From contig JBBCIG010000016.1 of the NCBI GenBank assembly GCA_037200685.1, positions 124,001 to 188,000 on the forward strand: a stretch of DNA of 64,000 bases, written 5' to 3'. This document shows, one piece after another, positions 34,064 through 43,455 of the stretch. The notes beneath the pieces are model-generated. The model was not told the DNA's origin. It made no database searches and saw nothing but the letters and a program-made list of their open reading frames with translations. This DNA is from JAJKIP01 sp037200685. GTDB lineage: Bacteria; Bacteroidota; Bacteroidia; Chitinophagales; Chitinophagaceae. Each line of letters opens with the position of its first letter. The stretch's first letter is position 1. Made by a program: the position numbers and the translations under genes.

Positions 34064-36433
34064 TTAATTTTTAATGATCTTTTCCCGCATGACCTGGCTA
34101 TCGCTAAATACTTCAATAATATAGGCGCCCTTTGGCAAGCGACCGAGATCATCAATATCAAAAATGTTGGCGCCGCGATGACCTTTTATTTGCTGTGTCA
34201 TCATTACCCTGCCTGAGTTGTCTGTTATCCGCACATTAATATTTTCATCCTTTTCCGCGGTAAATACAAGATTAACTTCTGATACAAATGGATTGGGAGA
34301 TACTTTCAAACTATTTTTATTTTCACTCTGAACATTTACCCGCATGATCTTACTATATTTAAATGAGCCATCGGCATTCATCATTTTTAATCGATAATAA
34401 CTATTCCCGGCAGGCGGAAAATTATCAGTGTAATTAAAATCTGTTTCATCATTTTTACCGGGTATTTTATTTACCTGTCCTATTCTTGTAAAGTTGGAGC
34501 CGTCGGTGCTTCTTTCAATTATAAAATTATTAAAGGACTCATCGCAAATGGCTGTCCAGAAGAGTTTAGTTTTTCCATCTGCATGCAATGCGCTGATGTC
34601 AAGTAGCGTGCAGCCTAATACAATTTCTACAATAGAAACCGGGCCAAACTCAGATGTATTATTGCTAACAGTAGCTGTTGATGTTAATAAAGCAAGGCTG
34701 GCAGCAGTGCCTCCATAAAAGAAAGAAAAACGAAACATATTTACATTACTTACAGCAGAGTTGCCATCTATAGCATAAGAACCCGTTCCTGAAACGCCGT
34801 CAGATCCTGAACCTTCCACTCCGGAACCAATATATGTTTTTCCTTCACCGTAATTTAAGTTTTTAAGAGATGGCGTATAATGTTTATTAACACCGCCATC
34901 TCCGATAAAAAATTCTATCGTGCTTCCGGCAGGAGCTTTTCCCCAGATAGTCGCATACGATGATACTGATGAAAGTTTCGCGGAATCTATTATTGGAAAA
35001 TTCTGCATATTGTTTGGCCCGGAGTCGCCGTCACCATTATCATTAACGCTAACCAGCGTAGGGCCTGTTGTGTTGGCATAGCCAAGATCAATGCCAAGAC
35101 CTATATTATTGTAAATTGAATTCTGGGAAATTTTATTATTAATAGCAGTACCACTTCCATTTGTACTTATTGTAATACCGGAACTGCTATTGCCGTAAAT
35201 AGTATTCCTGTAAATAAAATTGTTACTGTTATTCTTTGTAACCATTCCTGTTTGTGATAAGCTATATTCGTCAATCCATATTCCCCCTAAAAACTCTGTG
35301 CCCGTATTATTAAATATTTTATTCTTAATCAGCGTATCTCTTTCAGTACATAAGCTGATACGAATGCCAGATTGAGGCGCAGCTCCTGTCGTTTTAACAA
35401 ACCCCGTGATCGTATTGTTTTCTACATAAATACTATCCGCATTCCAGCCCAGGTCAATGCCCGTTTGCTCCACGTTTTCGATATAATTTCTTGAAACAGT
35501 CATCCGCTTGCCCATACTGGTAGTTATGCCATCACTTGACTGAGCGGAGGTAACGCCCGTGTTACGGGTGATATCAATCAAGATGTTTTCATAAACATCC
35601 CATTCGTTATTCGCTAACAATGTATTGGATGGACCAACGCCTAAATTATCCGTCAAGCCATTAAAGTGAATGCCGTATGTACCTGAGTAAGCCACTAAAT
35701 TATTACGAATAACACCGGTGTAATTATTACCACATACTAAAATGCTGCTGCCTTTGGAACGGCGCCTGGCAATAGTAGGATAAACACCTCTCGGGTCACA
35801 GGAAAAAAAGCAATTGTATAATAAAAAATTAGTGTTGCGAACAGAAGTAATACGCAAAAAAGAAATTTCCGCATGGCCTGATGCTGTACCACCCACAGAG
35901 TTTGTATTTCCAAAACCACTAATAGCAATACCACGGATAGTAACATCAACGGAATTTACATTGATCCCATTTCCGGAAATAGTGTTACTGCTTGAAGGAA
36001 AACTAAAAGTGGAAGAAGGAACAATATAAACATCCGGGTAATTAATATTGGGCTGAACAATATTATCTACACCAACTGTTTTTCCCGCATAAGCGCCGGT
36101 ATTGGTATTTGTTTGTGTAAAACCATCTATTAATAAAGCGCCGGTGATTGTTGGTAAAGAAGTACCTATTTCAATAACGGCCCATTTGTCTGTGCCTGAA
36201 GATTCAAATAAATTTCCCGACGTGCCGATAGCGAATTGAATAATATCAGCGCCAGCACTTGCATTGGCCTGCGTGATGGCCCAGCGCAATGTACCAGAGG
36301 AACCATCGTCAGCCGTTTTGGTTACCGTATAAGTAGTTGCTTTCGCATAAATCAATAAACAATTCGCAAGCAATAGCATTATTGCTTTTAGTCCGTTTAC
36401 CGCCACACGCCTGCAAGTAAAAATGTTTCTCAT
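34064..36433 (-). CDS. T9SS-secreted right-handed parallel beta-helix protein
   Basis: This 789-residue protein has a signal segment (NGLKAIMLLLANCLLIYAKA), then a long repetitive beta-helix of about 400 residues. Typical rungs include IRNNLVAYSGTYGIHFNG, NRNYIENVEQ-like segments and NFIYRNTIYGNSSSGITIST. Asn-rich turns are frequent, as in polysaccharide-active or surface-exposed PbH1 proteins. The C-terminal part has a FN3-like region (FIIERSTDGSNFTRIGQV) and a T9SS sorting domain (VSPNPFVSEVNL, ending EKIIKN). No lyase catalytic residues can be assigned. It is the second gene of a unit with the M14 peptidase, 23 bp apart. Confidence 0.88.
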   Translation of the reverse strand: MRNIFTCRRVAVNGLKAIMLLLANCLLIYAKATTYTVTKTADDGSSGTLRWAITQANASAGADIIQFAIGTSGNLFESSGTDKWAVIEIGTSLPTITGALLIDGFTQTNTNTGAYAGKTVGVDNIVQPNINYPDVYIVPSSTFSFPSSSNTISGNGINVNSVDVTIRGIAISGFGNTNSVGGTASGHAEISFLRITSVRNTNFLLYNCFFSCDPRGVYPTIARRRSKGSSILVCGNNYTGVIRNNLVAYSGTYGIHFNGLTDNLGVGPSNTLLANNEWDVYENILIDITRNTGVTSAQSSDGITTSMGKRMTVSRNYIENVEQTGIDLGWNADSIYVENNTITGFVKTTGAAPQSGIRISLCTERDTLIKNKIFNNTGTEFLGGIWIDEYSLSQTGMVTKNNSNNFIYRNTIYGNSSSGITISTNGSGTAINNKISQNSIYNNIGLGIDLGYANTTGPTLVSVNDNGDGDSGPNNMQNFPIIDSAKLSSVSSYATIWGKAPAGSTIEFFIGDGGVNKHYTPSLKNLNYGEGKTYIGSGVEGSGSDGVSGTGSYAIDGNSAVSNVNMFRFSFFYGGTAASLALLTSTATVSNNTSEFGPVSIVEIVLGCTLLDISALHADGKTKLFWTAICDESFNNFIIERSTDGSNFTRIGQVNKIPGKNDETDFNYTDNFPPAGNSYYRLKMMNADGSFKYSKIMRVNVQSENKNSLKVSPNPFVSEVNLVFTAEKDENINVRITDNSGRVMMTQQIKGHRGANIFDIDDLGRLPKGAYIIEVFSDSQVMREKIIKN

Positions 36434-36455
36434 AGTATACGGATTTTTAAATCTG

Positions 36456-38747
36456 TTAGTTAGCCGCCTTAATGAACGATTCTTTTAATATCATTTCATT
36501 ATTAGTACTCACTTTTAATAAATACATCCCTGCGGAAAGATTTTCTGCTGGTAATTCAATGGTATGTACTCCCTGCTGAACATCTTTCACCGACTTCCAC
36601 ATTACCTGTCCTGCTGGAGAAATAATTTCAAAATGATATTTTGAAGCGGTTGCGCTGTTGATAGTCAATTGTAATTGTTGCTGAACGGGATTTGGATAAA
36701 TTCTGAGTGCAATTATTCTATTTAATCTTGCTGAAACAATAGCGGTATAATCATATTTACTGTCTTTATCTACGCCTTTTACACGGTAATAATTAACACC
36801 CGGCAGCGGATCGATATCCGTAAAAGAAAAATCATAACCGGTTGTAAAAACTTTTCCGATAACATTAAAGGACATCCCGTCCGCTGAACGTTCTATTTCA
36901 AAATGATCATGCTGGTCGTTTGTTTGCGCCTGCCAGATCACTTTTACATCATCTTTGCCGGCAATTGCTTTGATAGAAGTAAATGTAACCGGCAGGGTGG
37001 AAGAACCATTTTTATATACTTCGAGGTTATCAATGAAGAAGCCACTCTCTGTTACACTTGCATCAGATTGAAATAAAAACCGCAACCCGACAGTTGTGCC
37101 TCCGGCAAAAGAGGACAGGTCTACAAATTCCCTCACCCAATAATCCTGTATGCCTGTAAGTGAAGGACTGCCGCCAATATTGCCTTTATTCTCCGCAATG
37201 GTAAAAGAAGAAGGCAATGTTTGCCATGTGGGACTGCCTGAACTACCATTTGATGCAGCCTGTATTCTTAACCTGTCATATCCATTCTGTGTACGATAAC
37301 GAACCCAAAAGCTTAAATAAGCCCGGACGGAATTATTTAAATTCATCGGGGTTTTTAAAGTGATGGCGCTGCTGGCATTATTGGCATAATTACCACTATT
37401 GGTAGTTGCTAATGCCTTACTTCCCTGGAAAAATGATGTGCCGCTGTAAGACCATGTTCCTGACACAGTCCATTTATCTCCAATAGTGCCTTCCATATCA
37501 TCACTGATAACAGAAGAAGGGCTGTACATTTTTGTAATCGTATCCACCAATGAAATGCCCCCGGTTTCCATTTTCCATAAAAACCGTACCCTGGCGCCCA
37601 TCTGCAAACTGGGAGATAAAACATAACTGATCTTACCGCCTGAAGTATCTAATGCATTAGTAAGATTTGTGAATGTAACCGGCGATCCAACTGATTGAAT
37701 ATTTTCAAGAGGAACAATAGAGACAACAACATCGCCGGCAGTTAATCCAATACGGCGCACCGTAAACCTGAAGTCACCGGAAGCGGATGCCGACAAAGTT
37801 GACCTGTCTTCCACTTTCGCGTAAGAACCGGCGATGTAAGCCGCCTGGAAATTGGCGAACATCACTTCTTTTGCAATAGGAATGATCTGGTCTGCATCCG
37901 GCCAAAAACTTTCCGCACTGGTAGCATAACTGTGGCCGATCTCGGGACTAAAACTATATAATTTAGAATGACCACTTCCTCCCATGAACCAATCATCGGA
38001 AGCGCCATCAGCATTATACCCTACCGTGTTAATAGCTAATCCTACCTGGTAAAAATTTGAACGGGTCATTAATCGGCCACCTGTTTCCAATATTTTAGAA
38101 TCGGCCGCAGTCAACGTCCCTGCAGATACACCAAAGCCATGTATCCAGTATTCACCATACGCATGATAGTTTATGGCGAGTTTGAAATTCATTGAATTTA
38201 CATAGTCACGCATCGCCTGTGTTTCAGGTTCTGAAAAACCTGAAGGGCCCCTGTAATTATCAAGGGTCACAGTACCGGATGAACCGCCATTAGAATTGAA
38301 CCCGAAACCATAATTACGGTTCAGGTCAACTCCCATATTATTCGTATTCGCATTTACCCTCCTGTTTTTCCTGTGCATTCCATAACCGGATGGGTCTTCC
38401 GTGCAATTATATTGATAGCCATCAGGGTTAAAACAAGGAATGAAATACAACGCCCTGTTATTAACCAGCTCCTGTACCATTGTATTAGTAGAATAATTTT
38501 GCAGCAGGTATTGCATGAAAAAAATCAGGTTCATCATCCCCATAGGTTCGCGGGCATGATGCAATGCGTTATATAATATTTGAGGTTTACCACCGTCCAC
38601 ATTTACATTGGAGGAAATTTTCACGCATAATATGGGCCGGCTCTCCCAACTGTAACCAATTGTGTCAATGCGCACCAAACTTGAATAAGCGGTTTTCATG
38701 GCATTGATCTTTGTCACCATTTGCGACAGTGTATAATAACCACCCAT
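36456..38747 (-). CDS. T9SS-secreted M14 zinc carboxypeptidase, main part (frame-disrupted gene)
   Basis: This is the main body of an M14 metallocarboxypeptidase. Zinc ligands are seen in NALHHAREPMG (HxxE) and LAINYHAYGEYW (His), with the catalytic Glu in FSPEIGHSYA and the substrate Arg/Asn region DLNRNYGFGF. A FN3-like stretch (DHFEIERSADGMSFNVIGKV) and a T9SS sorting domain (RIYPNPVQQQLQL to KESFIKAAN) follow. Its frame continues upstream of the first ATG to 38933 without a stop. There it would join the signal peptide and propeptide-like N terminus encoded at 38909-39154 in another frame. The real gene therefore spans 36456-39154 with one frame break. Confidence 0.85.
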   Translation of the reverse strand: MGGYYTLSQMVTKINAMKTAYSSLVRIDTIGYSWESRPILCVKISSNVNVDGGKPQILYNALHHAREPMGMMNLIFFMQYLLQNYSTNTMVQELVNNRALYFIPCFNPDGYQYNCTEDPSGYGMHRKNRRVNANTNNMGVDLNRNYGFGFNSNGGSSGTVTLDNYRGPSGFSEPETQAMRDYVNSMNFKLAINYHAYGEYWIHGFGVSAGTLTAADSKILETGGRLMTRSNFYQVGLAINTVGYNADGASDDWFMGGSGHSKLYSFSPEIGHSYATSAESFWPDADQIIPIAKEVMFANFQAAYIAGSYAKVEDRSTLSASASGDFRFTVRRIGLTAGDVVVSIVPLENIQSVGSPVTFTNLTNALDTSGGKISYVLSPSLQMGARVRFLWKMETGGISLVDTITKMYSPSSVISDDMEGTIGDKWTVSGTWSYSGTSFFQGSKALATTNSGNYANNASSAITLKTPMNLNNSVRAYLSFWVRYRTQNGYDRLRIQAASNGSSGSPTWQTLPSSFTIAENKGNIGGSPSLTGIQDYWVREFVDLSSFAGGTTVGLRFLFQSDASVTESGFFIDNLEVYKNGSSTLPVTFTSIKAIAGKDDVKVIWQAQTNDQHDHFEIERSADGMSFNVIGKVFTTGYDFSFTDIDPLPGVNYYRVKGVDKDSKYDYTAIVSARLNRIIALRIYPNPVQQQLQLTINSATASKYHFEIISPAGQVMWKSVKDVQQGVHTIELPAENLSAGMYLLKVSTNNEMILKESFIKAAN

Positions 38748-38908
38748 AGACCCGGCAGTAAATGCCGCGGGAGTTGTAAAGTTGTTTGCGATTAAACCAT
38801 TGGGTGCATCATAAGCAAAACGGTTTTGCGTATTAACCGGGTCATTTGCATATTTAAAAAAATCTTCCGGTTTATTGCGGCGGAGAAAATCGGCCTTTTC
38901 ATCAGCGA

Positions 38909-39154
38909 TTAAAATCGTGAATTTATATGGCAGTTTTTTAAAATTGCTACGTCATGAGCGGAAAGAGAAACAGTGAATGTATTCTGTTCATCGTTATAGA
39001 TACCATGATCAAAATCCATTCCCTTGTCCTGTAATTTTGAAACACCGGATTTGGGAATACTGATTTGAACTTTACTGTATTTGTTCGCGGACTGGGAAAA
39101 AGAAGAAATAGAGAGGATAATAAAACCACTTATTAATAATAATGGTAATCTCAT
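38909..39154 (-). CDS. N-terminal fragment of the M14 carboxypeptidase (signal peptide plus propeptide start)
   Basis: The 81-residue product has a good signal peptide (LLLISGFIILSISSFSQ) and then a segment like the activation domain of Bacteroidota M14 carboxypeptidases (KVQISIPKSGVSKLQDKG, then TVSLSAHDVAILKN). It runs out of frame at an A6C tract and stops at 38909. Shifting by -1 at that tract continues as LPYKFTILIADEKADF and joins the main peptidase frame. This can be a mutation, a sequencing error or programmed frameshifting. Confidence 0.75.
   Translation of the reverse strand: MRLPLLLISGFIILSISSFSQSANKYSKVQISIPKSGVSKLQDKGMDFDHGIYNDEQNTFTVSLSAHDVAILKNCHINSRF
38933..38939 (-). other. 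Frame break at a canonical -1 slippery heptamer (A AAA AAC)
   Basis: On the minus strand the zero-frame codons are TTA AAA AAC TGC. The heptamer A-AAA-AAC is in the phase required for simultaneous -1 slippage. After slipping, the next codon is CTG at 38933-38931 and translation enters exactly the frame of the peptidase domain. Equally, loss of one A from a seven-A run would give the same picture. Confidence 0.6.
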
Positions 39155-39297
39155 AGTTTACTGGATTATTCGGATGCGAATATTAGTGTTTTCACCTACA
39201 AGACATAGAAAAGTATCCATTTTCTTTGGATAAAAAGTAAAAATCCGAGAACCTGTAAGGGCCTTCTACGAAACAGGTTGATAAATGTCAACCTTCA

Positions 39298-39450
39298 ACA
39301 ATAGGCAATAAGCAATAAGCAAATTAGCAAGTGGTGAGAGGCAAGAAGGAAGTAGGGTGTAAGAGATATGAGGTATGAACAATAAGCAATGAGCAAGGAA
39401 GAATTAATAATAAATAATGAGCAAGAAACCAGTAACTATGAACAATGAAC
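39298..39450. repeat. Degenerate caataagcaa word repeats
   Basis: Near-repeats of gcaataagcaa, gcaatgagcaa and aacaatgaac occupy most of this stretch, interrupted by gtggtgagaggcaagaagga. Shorter pieces of the same words occur at 8750-8771. No open frame or hairpin of note is seen. Confidence 0.55.
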
Positions 39451-39453
39451 TAT

Positions 39454-39533
39454 TCGAAATTGCTGAATAAAGAACAGGAAGATGAACGGAGCGTCGCAAC
39501 GAAGATGATAGTAGTAATGCAATTGGGCCCATA
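39454..39533 (+). repeat. Copy G of the ~85 bp interspersed repeat
   Basis: This is a clean, minimal copy: gaaattgctgaataaagaac, aggaagatgaacggagcgtc, gcaacgaagatgatagtagt and aatgcaattggg. It defines the core length well and lies about 60 bp upstream of pdxA. Confidence 0.85.
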
Positions 39534-39596
39534 ATTAATCCTTCAAAAACCAGCAAAGCACTGAAATCGTTACTTTTACATCTTCAATAGTTAATT

Positions 39597-40682
39597 ATGA
39601 CCCCTGGTACAAAACCTGTTATCGGCATTTCGTGCGGCGACCTGAATGGGATTGGCATTGAGCTGATCATTAAAACTTTTTCTGACCCTCGTGTGCTGGA
39701 ACAATGCACCCCCGTGATTTTTGCTTCGAACAAAGTCATTAATTTTTACCGGAAGTCGGTGACGGATGCCAACTTCAATTATCAAAATACCAAAGAATTT
39801 GACCGGCTTACGAATAAACAAGTAAATGTGTTTAACTGCTGGGAAGAAGAAGTAGTGATCAACCCGGGGCTGCTGACGGATATTGGTGGGAAATATGCGG
39901 TGCTTTCTTTGCAAACCGCCGTCGCGGCATTGAAACAAAAACAGATTGACGGGCTGGTAACAGCGCCGGTACATAAAAAGAATATTCTTTCCGCTGATTT
40001 TAATTTCACGGGCCATACACCTTTTCTTAAAAGCATGTTTGGTGTGAATGATGTGGTGATGATGATGTGCGCCGGAAATTTTCGTGTGGGACTGGTGACG
40101 GAACATATTCCTGTAAGTGAAGTGGCGAAACATATTACCAAGGAAGCGATCGTGAGCAAGCTGGCTATTATGCATAAAAGCCTGCAACGTGATTTTGGTA
40201 TTGATAAACCCCGCATCGCAGTGCTCGGATTAAACCCGCATGCGGGTGATGAAGGAGTGATCGGGCATGAAGAAGAAACGATTATCCGCCCGGCTATTAA
40301 AGAAGCGAAGAATAATAATATGCTGGTGATAGGTCCTTATAGCGCCGATGCTTTTTTTGCAAGAAGAGGTTATGATAAGTTTGACGCCGTACTGGCGATG
40401 TATCACGACCAAGGATTAATACCCTTTAAATCGCTGGCGCTTGGCGAAGGAGTGAATTATACGGCGGGCCTGCCTGCTGTAAGAACTTCACCTGATCATG
40501 GAGTGGCTTTTGACATTGCCGGTAAAGACAAAGCGGATAACTCCTCTTTTCTTACTGCGATCTTTGAATGCGTGGACATCATTACCAGGAGGGCTGCTTA
40601 TGATGCAAACAGGGCTAATCCTTTAAAGAAAATTAATCCTGAAGTGTTCGCCCGCATGGAAGATGAAGAGATCAGGGAGTAA
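39597..40682 (+). CDS. pdxA: 4-hydroxythreonine-4-phosphate dehydrogenase
   Basis: PdxA catalyses the NAD-dependent oxidation of 4-hydroxythreonine 4-phosphate in the DXP-dependent pyridoxal phosphate pathway. Family motifs are GISCGDLNGIGIELI near residue 9, GLVTAPVHKKNI, FTGHTPFL (metal-binding His), GLNPHAGDEGVIG near 208 and AMYHDQGLIPFK near residue 263 (metal-binding His). The length is 361 residues, slightly long for the family. It converges with the LolA-like gene with only 5 bp between the stops. Confidence 0.94.
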   Translation: MTPGTKPVIGISCGDLNGIGIELIIKTFSDPRVLEQCTPVIFASNKVINFYRKSVTDANFNYQNTKEFDRLTNKQVNVFNCWEEEVVINPGLLTDIGGKYAVLSLQTAVAALKQKQIDGLVTAPVHKKNILSADFNFTGHTPFLKSMFGVNDVVMMMCAGNFRVGLVTEHIPVSEVAKHITKEAIVSKLAIMHKSLQRDFGIDKPRIAVLGLNPHAGDEGVIGHEEETIIRPAIKEAKNNNMLVIGPYSADAFFARRGYDKFDAVLAMYHDQGLIPFKSLALGEGVNYTAGLPAVRTSPDHGVAFDIAGKDKADNSSFLTAIFECVDIITRRAAYDANRANPLKKINPEVFARMEDEEIRE

Positions 40683-40687
40683 CACAT

Positions 40688-41383
40688 TTATTGAAAGACT
40701 GAATCAGGAACACCTTTGTTCAATTGATAATCGGAATAATTCAATTCTACTTTTCCTTTCCTGTTTTTTAATTTATCGGGATCTTTTTCTTTGGCTGAAC
40801 CGTCGTCGTAATCAAAGGTTACGCCTTTGGGCAATTTATAATCTTTGGTATTAAAAGAGAATATTACTTTATCAGCAAGGCCATATTCCGCATATTTTCC
40901 ATAACTCATTTCCAACTCATAAGTTCCATTCTCTTTTGTGGTAGTTTTTGATTTTTTAACGAGCATGGTTTTTTCATCAATATACATGGTTGATAAGACG
41001 ACGTCCGCATTTTCATCGCGGGGCAATAATTTTATTATTCTCAAATCAGTGCCGCTTTCTTTACCAACATCAATAATGTCGTAGCTGCCGGTATTGGAAA
41101 ATACATTGCCGAGATTAACATTCATAGAACCTTTGGGTATAAAAGAAATGCCGCTTTCGTTTTTGATGCGAAGCTTGTTGGGTTTTTTAAAATAAACTTT
41201 TACGGTGGCAATAGGCGCTTTGATGAAAACCACATTCGTTTTCATTTTCGCTTTTGCTTCATAATCATTCACTTTATCCAGTTTGGCTTTTACCTGCTGA
41301 ATGATCTCTTCAGCCGTTTGGCTGTGGCCACGCTGCGAAAAAAAAAGGATGGTTAAAAAGATCAGTATTCTTTTCATGCTCAC
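40688..41383 (-). CDS. LolA-like outer membrane lipoprotein carrier family protein
   Basis: A signal peptide (MKRILIFLTILFFSQRGHSQ) is followed by a LolA/LolB-superfamily half-barrel: EEIIQQVKAKLDKVNDYEAK, then VYFKKPNKLRIKNESG and YIDEKTMLVKKSKTTTKENG. It is about 229 residues. The ATG at 41377 (MKRIL) is preferred over 41383. It lies just after an ABC permease gene (5 bp) and an ABC ATPase gene on the same strand, so the three form an operon. The link may mean envelope lipid or lipoprotein traffic, but this permease is ABC-2-like, not LolCDE-like. Confidence 0.82.
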   Translation of the reverse strand: MSMKRILIFLTILFFSQRGHSQTAEEIIQQVKAKLDKVNDYEAKAKMKTNVVFIKAPIATVKVYFKKPNKLRIKNESGISFIPKGSMNVNLGNVFSNTGSYDIIDVGKESGTDLRIIKLLPRDENADVVLSTMYIDEKTMLVKKSKTTTKENGTYELEMSYGKYAEYGLADKVIFSFNTKDYKLPKGVTFDYDDGSAKEKDPDKLKNRKGKVELNYSDYQLNKGVPDSVFQ

Positions 41384-41388
41384 TTCAT

Positions 41389-42279
41389 TTAAGTTAAAAT
41401 ATCTTTTTTCTTAAATACCCATACCGCTGTACCAACAAAAGCTACGATATATCCGATTAAGATGCCCAAACTTTTTAAAATAGCCGATAGGTTTTCAATG
41501 GAACCGTCGATCGTCACCCCCTCCTCGGTGGCCTTCACATAAAAAAATCCCTTCCATGCTACCATGTGCGTGGTAAACAACCATGGTTTAATCGTCCTGT
41601 CATAAATAGGAATATTCATTTCCGATAAAATGGTGCATACAATTACAATACTCATGGTAGCAATAATAGGCCCGATAGAATTTTCCGCGAATACACTTAA
41701 TAAAAACGCCAGCGCCGCTATCGTAGTAAGGGCGACTGCAGCATAAACGAAAGCTGCAAGGTAGCGCCACAATACATCAAAACTTTGCATTTGCTCCACC
41801 CCGGAAGAGCGGATGACCACGATATCATTTACCCCGAAAAGGAGCATGCTGCCAAACAAACCTATGACCGCCATCCAGATCAATAATGCAACTGTGTAGA
41901 TGACAGACGCCAGGAATTTTGTCAGCATATATTGCGTACGGCTGATGGGCTTTGTTAATGATAACCGGAGTGTGCCCATATTGGCTTCGCCTGCGATAGA
42001 ATCACCGGCGATCAATGCGACCAGCAATGGCATTTGTATTAACAGTGTATTGAGAATAAGAAAACATACCAGGTAACCATTTAATAATTTCTCTTTGAAT
42101 TCATCAGAAAGATCAAACGATTCCGTAAGGTTATTGAGCAAAAGATCTATGTATGCTTTTCCATCAAATTTTAAAGCGATCTGTATCAGGAACACAATAG
42201 AAGCGATGGCCCCAAAAGCGATATACGTTCTGGGCCTTTTAAAAATTTTAAATAATTCAATTTTTAAAAGCTTCCACAT
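41389..42279 (-). CDS. ABC-2-type transporter permease
   Basis: The protein has six membrane helices over 296 residues, starting with the cytoplasmic LLKIELFKIFKRPRTYIAFG signature seen in ABC-2 permeases of the bacitracin/NosY type. The cytoplasmic loop EANMGTLRLSLTKPISRTQY near residue 95 is conserved in the family. Its start overlaps the ATPase gene by 23 bp, and the LolA-like gene follows closely. The substrate is unknown; drug, lipid or copper-related export are all known for the family. Confidence 0.85.
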   Translation of the reverse strand: MWKLLKIELFKIFKRPRTYIAFGAIASIVFLIQIALKFDGKAYIDLLLNNLTESFDLSDEFKEKLLNGYLVCFLILNTLLIQMPLLVALIAGDSIAGEANMGTLRLSLTKPISRTQYMLTKFLASVIYTVALLIWMAVIGLFGSMLLFGVNDIVVIRSSGVEQMQSFDVLWRYLAAFVYAAVALTTIAALAFLLSVFAENSIGPIIATMSIVIVCTILSEMNIPIYDRTIKPWLFTTHMVAWKGFFYVKATEEGVTIDGSIENLSAILKSLGILIGYIVAFVGTAVWVFKKKDILT

Positions 42280-43192
42280 GTTGGTTGGCCGAGGTTAATG
42301 ATAAGAAATAATCTTCCAGTGAATTTTTTGAATAAAAAGAAGTGATAGCGATATCCATCAGCACTAATTCTTTCATCACCACCGGCACCTGGCTGCGGTG
42401 CAGCTTCAGCAATATCGCATCGTTTTTCTTTTCTACTAATAAATTATTCCACTTTGATTGTTGCAACTTTTCGTATGTCGTATTAATGTCCGTTGTTTTT
42501 AATTCCACTACTGTCTCTGCGGGATCAAATAGTTCTGCGGCTTTGCCTTCCGCTATTTTTTTTCCTTTATCAATGATGAGCATGGAATCTGCGATCAATT
42601 CTATCTCGCTTAATAAATGAGAAGACACCAATACTGTTTTACCCAGGTCGCGGCTTAAATGAAGAATAAGATTGCGTATATCCGCAATGCCTTGTGGGTC
42701 GAGGCCATTCGTCGGCTCGTCTAAAATAATCAGTTGAGGATTATGCACTAATGCGATCGCAATACCTAATCGTTGTTTCATGCCTTGCGAATACGTTTTC
42801 ACTTTACTATTAGCCCTTTCTGCTAGCCCTACCATTTCTAACTGATCCATTATTTTTTTCGCAGGCACTTTTACTCCACTGATAGCAGCGAAAATTTTTA
42901 AATTCTCACGGGCCGTAAGGTATTTATATAAATCAGGCCGCTCAATGATCGCCCCGGTGTTTTGTAATATTTGTTTGCGGTGCTTTTTAAGGTTCATCCC
43001 AAATATTTCTATATCGCCGGAATCGGGTTGTATCAATGTCAGCAACATGCGTATCGTTGTGGACTTGCCTGCCCCGTTCTGCCCGAGGAAACCATATATC
43101 TCACCCGAAGGCACGGTAAAGGAAAGTCCATTTACCGCCTTCACGTCACGAAAACTTTTAGTAAGATCACTTACCTTGATAACTGGGGACAT
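42257..43192 (-). CDS. ABC transporter ATP-binding protein
   Basis: This is a 311-residue nucleotide-binding protein: Walker A GQNGAGKSTTIRML near residue 37, signature YSQGMKQRLGIA near 132, Walker B LIILDEPTNGLDPQG near residue 153, and the switch His in SSHLLSEIE. The C-terminal 90 residues form the accessory domain usual in ABC-2 exporters (VVELKTTDINTTYEKLQQ). It is the first gene of the ATPase / permease / LolA-like operon. Confidence 0.92.
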   Translation of the reverse strand: MSPVIKVSDLTKSFRDVKAVNGLSFTVPSGEIYGFLGQNGAGKSTTIRMLLTLIQPDSGDIEIFGMNLKKHRKQILQNTGAIIERPDLYKYLTARENLKIFAAISGVKVPAKKIMDQLEMVGLAERANSKVKTYSQGMKQRLGIAIALVHNPQLIILDEPTNGLDPQGIADIRNLILHLSRDLGKTVLVSSHLLSEIELIADSMLIIDKGKKIAEGKAAELFDPAETVVELKTTDINTTYEKLQQSKWNNLLVEKKNDAILLKLHRSQVPVVMKELVLMDIAITSFYSKNSLEDYFLSLTSANQHVEAFKN

Positions 43193-43319
43193 TACGGAGA
43201 TTTACTAGTCAAATATATTAAGGTTTACGCCTGAAAATGAACTCTTTGGAGTTTTTGAAAAATATTTTTACTAAAAGACTTGTATATAAAAGATCGAGGT
43301 ATTACGTTTGTGTATGATT

Positions 43320-43351
43320 CGGAAAACCACATGATGAATGCGGAAAACTAC
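43320..43351. promoter_or_regulatory. Tandem cggaaaacYac sites, 21 bp apart
   Basis: cggaaaaccac at 43320-43330 and cggaaaactac at 43341-43351 are direct repeats spaced by 21 bp, two helical turns. They sit 105-135 bp upstream of the gene at 43456. The arrangement is that of a two-site operator for one face of the DNA. No regulator can be assigned. Confidence 0.45.
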
Positions 43352-43455
43352 GAATGAAATCTGTACCGGGTATTCCACCACTTAATTTTCTCCCTGGTTT
43401 GATTTTGTAGAGTTTAAGCAGCTTTTCGGATCAAAATAAAAGTAAAACACCCAAA

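Larger units (their letters stand above)
39155..39596. other. Intergenic region M14 peptidase to pdxA
   Basis: The 442 bp between divergent genes hold about 130 bp of A/T-rich sequence next to the peptidase gene, which is probably its promoter. A stretch of caataagcaa / gcaagtggtgag word repeats runs over about 39298-39450, and copy G of the interspersed repeat lies before pdxA. Confidence 0.65.

Noticed and set aside
39591..40187. A 198-codon open frame antisense to pdxA, and a similar one at 39782-40216
   Set aside because: Both are shadows of the pdxA frame. Composition is His/Arg-rich nonsense without domain features, and pdxA motifs are all intact.
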